Below, one piece after another: positions 50,301-64,000 of a stretch of 64,000 nt of DNA. Location of the stretch: assembly GCF_918797505.1 (NCBI RefSeq), contig NC_092797.1, forward strand, positions 32,191,372 to 32,255,371, in the 5' to 3' direction. This DNA is from Bemisia tabaci (lineage: Eukaryota > Arthropoda > Insecta > Hemiptera > Aleyrodidae). The stretch's first letter is position 1. Each line of letters opens with the position of its first letter. Position numbers and translations under genes: made by a program. The notes under the pieces were generated by a model, which saw nothing but the letters and a program-made list of their open reading frames with translations, was not told the DNA's origin and did not search any database.

Positions 50301-53300
50301 TACAAAACGAATGATAATTAGGCTGAACTTGAAACTGACAGGGAATAAAGGTGCAAAATGGGATGGATTAGAGAGAAACTTTCAGACATTTAGGTCTCCT
50401 TTGTGAGAAAGAGGAAAATAAAGATGGACAATAATAATGGACAATATAATACTGAAGGAAAGATATTCAAAATAATACGTATGAAAATTTTTTTAACTAA
50501 TTCAAAGTAACTGCATTTTCTTTTATAATGGACAATGGTCATATTAATCGTCCCATTGAAACAAAAGAGTACACTGGGTTCAAGTATGCCCTACCTCCTG
50601 GTTCCTTTTGGGCAAACTGTTAGCCACCATTTATTCCCTTGCAATCGGTTACTCTAATAAAATCCCTAACACCACCTCTCCATCTACAGTTGAGTGAATG
50701 ATCCATGGAGGAGGTAAGGGCCCAAAATCTAAGTGTAGTGCTATGAGATTATCACATCCGATGTTGAGGTGATGCTTTCTTTACTTTAGCGGTTAATATC
50801 TACCTCTTTGAACACCCTTGAAAAAGTATTTATACGTAACTCAATGATGTAACAATTTTTTTTCTTGTATTTTCAATCCTTCATCTTTACTTACATTGCA
50901 AATAAAACTTACTGCAAAGGTGGGATATCGATAAGGGCCGTTCATGGGCCCACCCTAGCTGAACAACCTGGACTCTGCAATGTTTCGCTCATTGAAGGTC
51001 CACATTTTACAAAAAACATCATGCTTTGGTCATTTTCCATCTCTTTCCACGTCTGATGAGGGCCTAAACAAAGCCTAGAGGCTAATTTTAGCAAAAAGAG
51101 CGGAGTTTTCGGCATTCAACCTCAAACCCCGCATTTTCGGCAAAAATCGGCCTGCAGACTCTTGTTTGGGCCAGTATAAGTCCCGAAAAGAGACCAAAAA
51201 AGACCACATCATGATGCACTCCATAAAGTATAGACTTTCAAAAATCAAAAATCATAGAGTTGAAGAAATTCAGGGTAGGCCCAAAAGCAGTCCTCAGTGA
51301 TACCCCTCCCTTGGGATACTCTTGCAGAGATAGGACAAGAAGATGGTCAGCAGTTCACATGTACTAAGAGGAGATTAACTTACTGAGTTTTTCCATTTGA
51401 ACCTTTGTCCATCGACCAAGGAAGTATTCTTGAAGTTTTATCTGCTTGCCATCCCTATCTTCATGGTATTGTCGCAAGAATTTGCCGTGACACAATTCAT
51501 AGGTCCAATAACTATCAAGCTAGAAGTTAAGAAAAAAGAATTAAATTAAAAAGAGTCTTCCAAAAACTAAAAAAAAATATTAAATAAAAAAAAAAGTTGA
51601 ATTATGATGGGCTTTTCATCAGAAATCAATCAGAAAGGACATGGATCAGTTGCAAGATCAGGAACATAAATAATTGAGCTAGTTGCCACAATAAAATTGT
51701 TCTCCTTCTGATGCAATAAATCAATAGGCTCTAATTCTTTTTGTTGCACCTGTTCATGATCAAGAGATGATTTTGAAATTTGGTTCATTTCTGCACACCT
51801 GCATGGCAAATTACTCGTCCCCAAGGCAAGTTTGTTCTTAAATTGATAGTTCATTCTCACTCTCTCACTTTTAGAAATAATAAGGAACCCCGACTACACA
51901 AACAAATACTTAATAAAATAAACCAAGCCTTTGATATAGGACTACGCCAGAACAAAATGTACTATAAATTTTCCCGTACATGAAAACAACTAACTTGTTT
52001 TTGACTAATGTCAACGTTTTGATTTTCTGTTCTTCATACTAGGCTCAGGACTCTACAACCTTAAAAACCATTAAGCAAGAATTTCATTTTATGATGTTTA
52101 TTAAAAACAGTGTTATAAAAGATTTATTGGACCAAGTCTAGGGTCATTGATAACAGTGGCTCCACTTTGGTGGATTCAACAACTAACCTGTATTAGTTTT
52201 TAGTTTTTCTTGTAAGAAAAGACTGTGAACTGAGATCCTTTTTTTAAAAATACATATCGACGGTGAAAGTCGGCAATCACATAACTCGTTTGCGGTGTCT
52301 GAAAATCTCCACCTCTACGTCATTTTTTTAAAGGAGAACAAATTGATAATATTTCTTGAAGTTTTTGCAGAATTTTCTTCGCATTGAGAAGAAAAATCAT
52401 GACAGTTTTAAAGAATTGCCGTTGAGTAGTTTTCCATTTAAAAAATAAAGTATGACAGGAAGTCTGCGACGTCGCAAACCGAGTTATGTGGTTGCCGACT
52501 TTCACCGTCGATATAGTAACAATTGGTGAAGGTAATGGGTACAGAAAGTTCAGGTGTAGATATTTAAGTTCAATAAACAATTTTATGAAAAATTGACCGG
52601 TTATTCTTTTCTATTGATGCTGAGGCAGGCATTTCTGAAATACCAATGAATTTCTTAGAAAACTTTAACTGCGTTTATCTCAAATTTGCAATTCCTTAAT
52701 GTTGACTCTCATAGTCAACATTTGAGCGGTTTTTTGTCTGCCAGAAGATACAGCGCAATCTACCTTTACACTGCTAGGTATTTATCTTGTTTTCAGTAAT
52801 TTTCACAGTAAGTCCCTTTTGCTCTAATTTCGTGATATGTTTTTAACCTACCCGATAAGAGCAGCCAGTCTGTGTGAATAAGGGTGACAAAAGATCTAGA
52901 GGATTAGGCCCATTGTACACTTCTTGTGAGTTCTGCAACAGAGAAGATAAAAGAAGAAAAAACCGTTAAAATCAATGGAAAGGCATGATAGGTATATATT
53001 CCTATGTTCAATTCTATCATTTCTATCCAATTCAAACACGAGAGTTTAGAGAGTTCATGTCCGAAAATGAAACAACGTTGCGAAAAAGAAATTCACAGAA
53101 AAACCTATTTGCTCCGATACCAGTTGATTCAAAATATTAAACCCATGGGTCGAAACACGAAAAAGAGGATTAAGATATTCATAACACTTTTGCTCCAGGC
53201 AACCATAGCTTTTGAGGGAAAAATTAAGGAACTTTCTCATGATCCACCTAAGAAGAGGAACGCTGCAACAATGGGAGGTCTCAGTAAAATTTAGGTTTCT

Positions 53301-55112
53301 TGGAGACTTCTTGGCCGACTTTGGAAATATTGTTTATCTATTGATGCTGAGAGGATACCTAAAATTTATCTTTCACTCACTCTGAAGGCATAAGGCAGAG
53401 ACACATGGGTATGGCACAAGATATCACCAATTTAGCAGTTTATCAAAGAACGACGCATACCTAACAAAGGCATGGAAATTCTTTGATAAATTGCCAAATA
53501 TTATACAGGAAAGCATATATAGTCCAACATTCGGTAAGCTGGCCACAAGGCATTTGATTGCAAAATGCCCGTACTCAATCAATGAATTTTTGAATGTCAA
53601 TGAATGAATTTAAGACGATTTGTATGTAAATATGTTTATACCTATCAGTACCTTTACTTAGAAAATGACGTTTTTGTGAAGCCAAATGTGCAAAAAGCAA
53701 AAGAATAAATAAACGAAATGAAATGAAATGAAGTGTATTTCTTATTGCTCTGAAGTTATGATGCAAGGAACCGTATTCTTCCACTGAACCTCAAAATTCA
53801 ACTTCATGAGTTTGAGAGAGAAAGGAGAGATGGTATGAGCAGGATGGAAGTGAAATGCTATAAGAATAGGCCTCAAAAATTTACTATGCCTCAAGCTGAA
53901 AAGTTGCGAGAATACTTACGGCATCTTTTTCTTTGATATTTGGCAGAACACATTGATACGCTTCATTGAGTTTGGTAGATATAGGGAGCACCTCTCGGTT
54001 TTCTTCTTCCAGATTCTGTAATGAAACAGGGTAAGCTTTGTAAAAATAGAGGTAAACTTGACAATGATTTCAAACATCATTTGTTTTTAGTGTTAATCCA
54101 TTTAGTATGTCACTAAAAAACATATCTTAACTTTAAAGAGATGGATTAGAGTTCTTGATTAGCAGCTGAACTCAACACGTTCAGCTATTTTCAGCGTAGA
54201 ATGCCCTGTTTTACCATTGGATACATTTGAACTAATGCTATGAAAAAACTATTCTTAATGGAAACAGGCTGTAACTGTAATTAGGAATAACTCGAGATTT
54301 TCTTCGATTGTCAAATCAGAGTTGCAAAAATGGTTTATGCTGAGTTTGGTTTGGTTTTTAGAAAAAAACATAACGGCAGCCTAACTCATTGCTCACTTGA
54401 AATTTTAAAATTTGGCTGTTTCAGTACTTTCAGTGCAGAAACCTGTTTTTGGCTCATGATATCTGTCTGCGGATATGGCCACTAGCGGAGTGCCATGTGG
54501 CACTCTGTCAAGTTGTAGCACTGCTTCTGGTAGTACTATTCAGTTTATTTTTTGGTTTCAGACCTGCAGAGACCTCTTGAACAAATTATTGAAGTTTGTG
54601 AAAATATACCATAAGCCATTTTTATAGGAACTAGCGTCTCTATCTTTTAATTTCGCCTGCACTGACTGCCGAAGAGTGAGGGAAACATCAGCTATCAAGA
54701 GGCAACTTTGCTTCTTCCCTGGTAAGTAGAAATGACCATGGAGATCATTTTTCATTACACCAAACTTACTTTTTTCAGTTTCATACTGGTGATTGACCCT
54801 CGTTGATACAAAAATAACCTAAACAAAAATCATACATAAGTACGTCCAAAGTGTCGACATTGATTTTCCGTCACGATTTGGAACGCAGTAAGTTACGATT
54901 ATCTGCGACTTTGAACCTTTCACTTCATAAGGGTCGATGTGAGATACATATCATGTTCGTATCAAATATTCTAGAAACACAAAATCACTTACCAGTAATT
55001 TTTCATCTCCTCTAGGCCAGTTGATTTTGAAAAGGATGGTGTCATCAAAAGCCTCCAGGTCACTTGCAGAGCCATAGCAGAAAGAGATGAAAAGAATTGA
55101 CAGAAACTTCAT
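41157..55112 (-). CDS. ERLEC1: ERLEC1 / XTP3-B-like ER lectin, complete (11 exons)
   Basis: The joined exons encode 502 residues (human protein about 483). A hydrophobic signal peptide ([17 protein letters not shown]) opens the protein, followed by FKINWP. MRH domain 1 spans about 96-226 with Cys 96, 109, 180, 195, 212, 224 and the glycan-binding set Gln116, Arg187, Glu208, Tyr214. A linker (about 270-350) is followed by MRH 2 at about 356-475 with Cys 356, 369, 430, 445, 463, 475 and Gln376, Arg437, Glu459, Tyr465. The C-terminal VKLKC, YILGVE and DENGLFQLP segments identify ERLEC1 rather than OS-9. The family recognises trimmed N-glycans on misfolded proteins in the ER lumen and delivers them to the SEL1L/HRD1 complex. 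A sequon NMT lies at 173. Exons: 54993-55112, 53920-54015, 52852-52932, 51384-51519, 49960-50215, 49466-49586, 48014-48085, 46216-46410, 45257-45348, 43398-43548, 41157-41345. Confidence 0.95.
41418..41852. mobile_element. 435-bp hAT-like MITE with 8-bp target duplication in ERLEC1 intron 10
   Basis: Perfect direct repeats ATTGAAAC at 41410-41417 and 41853-41860 flank the element. Its terminal inverted repeats begin CATA(T/G)AGTACAA(T/A)AGAGTCGCAATG and extend for about 45 bp (to ATGAAGTCA). An 8-bp duplication and CA-starting ends are typical of the hAT superfamily. No transposase is encoded. Confidence 0.9.
42901..42944. repeat. 21-bp-arm hairpin in ERLEC1 intron 10
   Basis: TTCTTTTTCTTGTGGTCCCAA is mirrored at 19 of 21 positions around a 2-nt CA loop; the inner ten base pairs (GTGGTCCCAA / TTGGGACCAC) are perfect. 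Confidence 0.85.
43398..43548 (-). CDS. ERLEC1: ERLEC1 exon 10
   Basis: MRH 2 middle ([36 protein letters not shown]) with Arg437. Acceptor TTTAG, donor GTATGC. Confidence 0.95.
44125..45180 (+). mobile_element. Penelope-like element, 3' fragment, antisense in ERLEC1 intron 9
   Basis: The frame beginning at about 44140 shows the C-terminal part of a Penelope-type reverse transcriptase ([49 protein letters not shown]). After one in-frame TAA at 44417-44419, the same frame resumes with [20 protein letters not shown] and a GIY-YIG endonuclease ([34 protein letters not shown]). The usual Arg of the LxxR helix is Trp here (LKKW), while the Glu of LLEMVHI is kept. A 3' tail with CCCCGAAACGCCCC follows. 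The upstream RT core is absent, so this is a 5'-truncated copy, orientated opposite to the host gene. Confidence 0.85.
44498..45007 (+). pseudogene. Penelope GIY-YIG endonuclease region
   Basis: 169 open codons cover the linker and the GIY-YIG nuclease module with its Cys pair (KCQDC) and H/Y-rich C-terminus. They are separated from the RT tail by a single stop. The nuclease nicks DNA to prime reverse transcription in active elements; this copy lacks most of the RT and probably one catalytic Arg. Confidence 0.8.
45257..45348 (-). CDS. ERLEC1: ERLEC1 exon 9
   Basis: MRH 2 core ([19 protein letters not shown]) with Gln376. Acceptor CTTAAG (weak), donor GTAAGA. Confidence 0.94.
45586..45826. 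mobile_element. 241-bp MITE in ERLEC1 intron 8
   Basis: Arms of about 60-70 bp: TATATG ... GTAACAATGGCGG at the left is mirrored by CCGCCATTGTTAC ... CATATA at the right. Inside, CCTTTTCGAAACACG pairs with CGTGTTTTGAAAAGG. Ends next to TA dinucleotides fit a Tc1/mariner-type origin. No open frame. Confidence 0.8.
46216..46410 (-). CDS. ERLEC1: ERLEC1 exon 8
   Basis: 65 codons, phase 0-0: Gln/Pro/Ser-rich linker then [15 protein letters not shown], which opens MRH 2. Acceptor TCCCAG, donor GTAAGT. Confidence 0.94.
46620..46790. repeat. Second, partial copy of the intron-3 MITE family
   Basis: The right part (TTGAGTAG ... AGTATGACAG ... CTCGCAAACC ... TGTCGATAT) parallels the right half of the element at 52254-52514. 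The left half is short or missing. It lies in ERLEC1 intron 7. Confidence 0.7.
48014..48085 (-). CDS. ERLEC1: ERLEC1 exon 7
   Basis: 24 codons in the inter-domain linker ([18 protein letters not shown]), phase 0-0. The donor is the weak GTCTGT. Confidence 0.85.
48935..49197 (-). other. Unassigned open stretch in ERLEC1 intron 6
   Basis: About 85 codons are open on the same strand, ending at a TAA at 48935-48937. They read like real protein ([47 protein letters not shown]). I do not recognise the family. It is not in the ERLEC1 reading path, because both neighbouring exons join without it. It may be an exon-derived pseudogene piece or part of a transposon. Confidence 0.3.
49466..49586 (-). 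CDS. ERLEC1: ERLEC1 exon 6
   Basis: Linker after MRH 1 ([19 protein letters not shown]). Acceptor TTTCAG, donor GTAAGA; phase 2-0. Confidence 0.92.
49960..50215 (-). CDS. ERLEC1: ERLEC1 exon 5
   Basis: Rest of MRH 1: CDLTGRPR with Arg187, then [11 protein letters not shown] with Glu208 and Tyr214, ending LLCLHPHYK. Acceptor TTTCAG, donor GTAAGC. Confidence 0.95.
51384..51519 (-). CDS. ERLEC1: ERLEC1 exon 4
   Basis: Core of MRH 1 ([19 protein letters not shown]) including Gln116. Acceptor TTCTAG, donor GTAAGT; it ends after one base of codon 145. Confidence 0.95.
52254..52514. mobile_element. 261-bp MITE in ERLEC1 intron 3
   Basis: The left terminus ATATCGACGGTGAAAGTCGG is mirrored at the right, and the roughly 45-bp arms continue through a CACATAACTCG / CGAGTTATGTG match. 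A relative lies at about 46620-46790 in intron 7 of the same gene. Confidence 0.85.
52852..52932 (-). CDS. ERLEC1: ERLEC1 exon 3
   Basis: 27 codons ([18 protein letters not shown]), phase 0-0; opens MRH 1 with its first Cys. Acceptor TTGCAG, donor GTAGGT. Confidence 0.94.
53920..54015 (-). CDS. ERLEC1: ERLEC1 exon 2
   Basis: 32 codons in phase 0-0 ([18 protein letters not shown]). Acceptor TTACAG, donor GTAAGT. Confidence 0.93.
54770..54818 (-). other. Exon-like copy of part of ERLEC1 exon 2
   Basis: A 49-nt segment with a good acceptor (TTGTTTAG) and donor (GTAAGT) reads [16 protein letters not shown]. It lines up with [16 protein letters not shown] of exon 2 (shared V, ST, basic, N, Y). 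Inclusion between exons 1 and 2 would shift the frame by one base, so it is either a decayed duplicate or a regulated poison exon. Confidence 0.4.
54993..55112 (-). CDS. ERLEC1: ERLEC1 exon 1 (start, signal peptide)
   Basis: 40 codons: signal peptide then [18 protein letters not shown]. This ATG is preferred over an in-frame one farther upstream (ATG at 55227-55229) because only it places the hydrophobic segment at the very N-terminus. Donor GTAAGT. Confidence 0.88.
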
Positions 55113-55609
55113 GTTAGAACGACATAGACTCAAAGCACGATTCCAGCTTTTAAAAAAAGAGATACGAACGTAAGTATGTTTAGAGACAGTTTGGAGAACC
55201 CATGGAGAACCCTCAGCCGCGTCAATCACGAACCAATCGCGTTACAACAAATCACAATTTTATTTCGAACCAAATCAACCCCGAAAACCGTACAGAAGTC
55301 AACAAAGTAAAAAGTTACTATGTTACTATACAAATAGTGACAAAAAGTTCCATTCCACCGGAGGGCTGAAGCTGACTGAAAGTATCAAAAGCTGCTGATA
55401 CTGATTGAAGTGATGGAGCTGATAAAAGACAAAAACAAACCCTCTCTCGCCCCTTCCCCTCTCGGAGCCCGCCAACATTCGAATTAGATTCCATTAGAGT
55501 CCCTTTATACTGAGAGTCAAGACAATTCGGCTCATGGATGTCACAAACGGGAATAAAGATTACAGACATAGCGGAAGGATTTTTAGCTGAATATGATCGG
55601 CTCCAATAG

Positions 55610-56029
55610 AGTACCTTTATCGACAGAGTATGCCATTCTCTGTTCCGTTTGTTCATTGGTCGCGAGCGAATAGGCTGACCGATGCCCTAGGTCCAAATCA
55701 CAAAGATAATGGCTGTTATCAGCAAGCAGGTGAAGTTACGCACATCTTACATCCCGTTGTGACACAGTGGAGGCTAAGTACGGTAACCAATCAGAATTGT
55801 GTTCAATTTGTCGTGTGACTCTCATAGATAAGCTAGTTTACATTGTACTGCCGTTAATTGAAAATTTTGTCAAATTAGCTTTTATGATGTACGGTGATTC
55901 CGACTCTTGTTTGTTTATTTAGAGCTAGAGTCATCATGAAGCTAAAAACTCGTTGACCAATCAAAAGCGGAACAGTTTCACATGTAGTAAAAAGATACGA
56001 ATGGCATACTTTTAGCTGATAAAGGTACT
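55610..56029. mobile_element. Inverted-repeat element between ERLEC1 and ClpX
   Basis: AGTACCTTTATC ... GTATGCCATT ... CTGTTCCG ... ATTGGTC at 55610-55661 is mirrored at 55955-56029 with about 20 extra bases. The arms carry CCAAT boxes. It sits about 500 bp upstream of the ERLEC1 start, so it may affect that promoter. Confidence 0.6.
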
Positions 56030-56091
56030 TAGCGTCCAAGAGCAAGGGACAGAGTGCGGTAGGGATGGGTGGGAGCAATTAAATGGCGGGC

Positions 56092-56834
56092 GGGGGGGGG
56101 GGGGAGCCTTTTTAAAAAGACTCGATTAGGTGCGATTCGTAGAAAAAAAAACTAGGAAAATTTGAAGCTGAGAATTTTTACGACGAGTTTGAAAGTTTTT
56201 ACCTAAATAATTCCTATGTATTTTATCAGTGCTCAAGAGTTTTACTTGAAAGGTGTTCATGAATGAAGATGTGATAAAAAAAAGTAAAACGCGTTGCGGG
56301 AACGGATGGAATTGTGTACTTTCCTTATTCTATGTAAATTCATTTTTGTTGAGTTAATAATTTTTTTTTTTTTTTTTTTTGTTTTTTTTTAAAAAAAATT
56401 ATTGCATGATGTGCATGGACGTAACTTTTCCGAGTACAAGGAGGGGTAGTAGGAGGGGGAGAGGGCCATCCCCAAAAGGCTGGCGCCCCCCAGAAAGTTT
56501 TAACCTTGTGGGCCCCCCCCCCCCCCCGAAGATGCAAAATTTCATGAGCAGACTCTGCGACCTGAAATTTCATGTAATTTTGTGAAATTTTCTCCTCCAC
56601 ATGAAATTTCAATCCGTGGCATTTCATTTTGCATTTCTGCCAACCACTTTGCTACCGCACTACGCAGTTTTTTTATTTATTTATTTTTTTTACATTTCAC
56701 TAACTTATCAAGTAATGAGGAATGCAAGTTCGTAATGGGTCCACTCTGAGTTTATCCTTTTTATAATATATGAACGGCCTACTCCCTAGATAGTAGCCTC
56801 GATGATAGATGGAGGGGGGGGGGGGGGGGGGGGG
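56092..56834. repeat. Region with long G/C and T homopolymers
   Basis: G13 at 56092-56104, C15 at 56513-56527 and G21 at 56814-56834 lie within 750 bp, plus a long T/A tract around 56365-56398. The middle part repeats the words ATGAAATTTCA / TGAAATTTCATG and looks like a dispersed repeat. Confidence 0.7.
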
Positions 56835-57321
56835 AACGATGCCCAATGCCCATTGTTTCGTCTGTCAGCTCTGTCGGATGCAGCAAGAGACGGTAAACAT
56901 CTTAGAACCCAGGATCCTTGTATCAAATGACTAATGACTATACTAGCGGAACTTCCTGCCTCACACATAAAAGAACCTAAGTGCTTTTCACTAAAAAAGG
57001 GGCTCCAGAATATCTAAGTATGCTTTCTCCACCGCCCTAAAATGCGCGTTTTCACGCTACAGCAAACAAAAACAAAAAATTGACCTAAGTATTCTTAGAT
57101 TAAACTAAAAAAGTAGTAGAGTCCAAAAATTTGACCTATCAAAATGATAAAGTAATGCGCAACTTTTTATATGATGTAATAATAGCCCAGAATGATCGAA
57201 ATACGAAATTAGCTACGTAAGAGGAAGCACAGCGTATTGCATAAATACACTTTTCGCAGGAGTTATGAGGATGAGGAACACCAAGAAATTCAAAGGCTTG
57301 AACAATTGTTAAGAACGAGTG

Positions 57322-57354
57322 TGATTGGTGCTCCAAGAATGATTTCACCAATCA
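57322..57354. promoter_or_regulatory. Paired inverted CCAAT boxes upstream of ClpX
   Basis: TGATTGGTG at 57322-57330 is mirrored by CACCAATCA at 57346-57354. NF-Y type CCAAT boxes are common in housekeeping promoters; these lie about 400 bp before the ClpX start codon. Confidence 0.35.
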
Positions 57355-57756
57355 GCTGATGTTTTCCCCAATTCGTTCTTGATTTGTTATCGTTCGTGCG
57401 CCAGCTTCCTACTTTATCACTTCGGGTGTCTTTATTTTGCCCTTTCTTCTCATTTTGATTCAGAACTTCATCCTCTTAAATTTACAAGTGTCGGGAACTT
57501 CTTCATTCAAAAACTCCTCTACTTTATGGTTTTCACTATACAGCTTTTTGTTTCGTACCCTTGACCCACTCTCATTGTTTTCATTACTTAGGTGTTCATA
57601 ACCTAGTGCTGTAAGGTAATCGAGTTGTCATAAGTTTTAAGGACCGAAATTAGCTGTTATGCCTCAGTGATCAAGTGTTTTTGTTCCATACAATTGGTTG
57701 TTTTTCTATGAGTGATTCTTTTTTGTTCTTTTACCCTCTGAAGCTAGTGGTTAGCT

Positions 57757-64000
<6,244 letters not shown>

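Overview
This is an AT-rich invertebrate nuclear segment with intron-rich genes, almost certainly from an insect. A hemipteroid origin is a guess from gene content and repeat load; nothing in the window proves the order. Three conserved housekeeping genes can be reconstructed exon by exon, with consistent reading phase across GT/AG boundaries. Between and inside them lies a dense collection of transposon relics and short inverted-repeat elements. There is no rRNA, tRNA or CRISPR that I can see, and no bacterial-style gene.

Layout. Positions 1-6,400 are a graveyard of mobile elements: gag-like remnants, a pogo/Tigger transposase interrupted by two stops, a 150-bp tandem repeat, a Ty3/gypsy-type gag relic, a poly(A)-tailed CENP-B-like fragment, a 27-bp tandem repeat, and a possible retroelement 3' end. 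Positions 6,344-20,905 hold no gene that I can support. Positions 20,906-33,560 (minus) carry a complete 12-exon hnRNP M / rumpelstiltskin-like gene (550 residues, three RRMs). Positions 33,561-41,156 are intergenic and rich in inverted-repeat elements. Positions 41,157-55,112 (minus) carry a complete 11-exon ERLEC1/XTP3-B-like gene (502 residues, signal peptide, two MRH lectin domains). Positions 55,113-57,756 separate it from the divergently transcribed mitochondrial ClpX gene on the plus strand. The first six ClpX exons (318 residues, through Walker A) are present and the gene runs off the end of the window.

The three genes belong to separate pathways: nuclear RNA binding and splicing, recognition of misfolded glycoproteins in the endoplasmic reticulum, and mitochondrial protein unfolding. 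Nothing suggests that they act as a functional cluster. The most unusual content is non-coding. It includes at least eight separate inverted-repeat elements, among them a hAT-like element with a perfect 8-bp target duplication, a 133-bp near-perfect palindrome, a roughly 590-bp foldback in a rump intron, and two copies of one family in ERLEC1 introns. A Penelope-like fragment with a GIY-YIG nuclease sits antisense in an ERLEC1 intron. A cluster of perfect TGACGTCA palindromes lies upstream of rump. A decayed or alternative copy of part of ERLEC1 exon 2 lies in intron 1.
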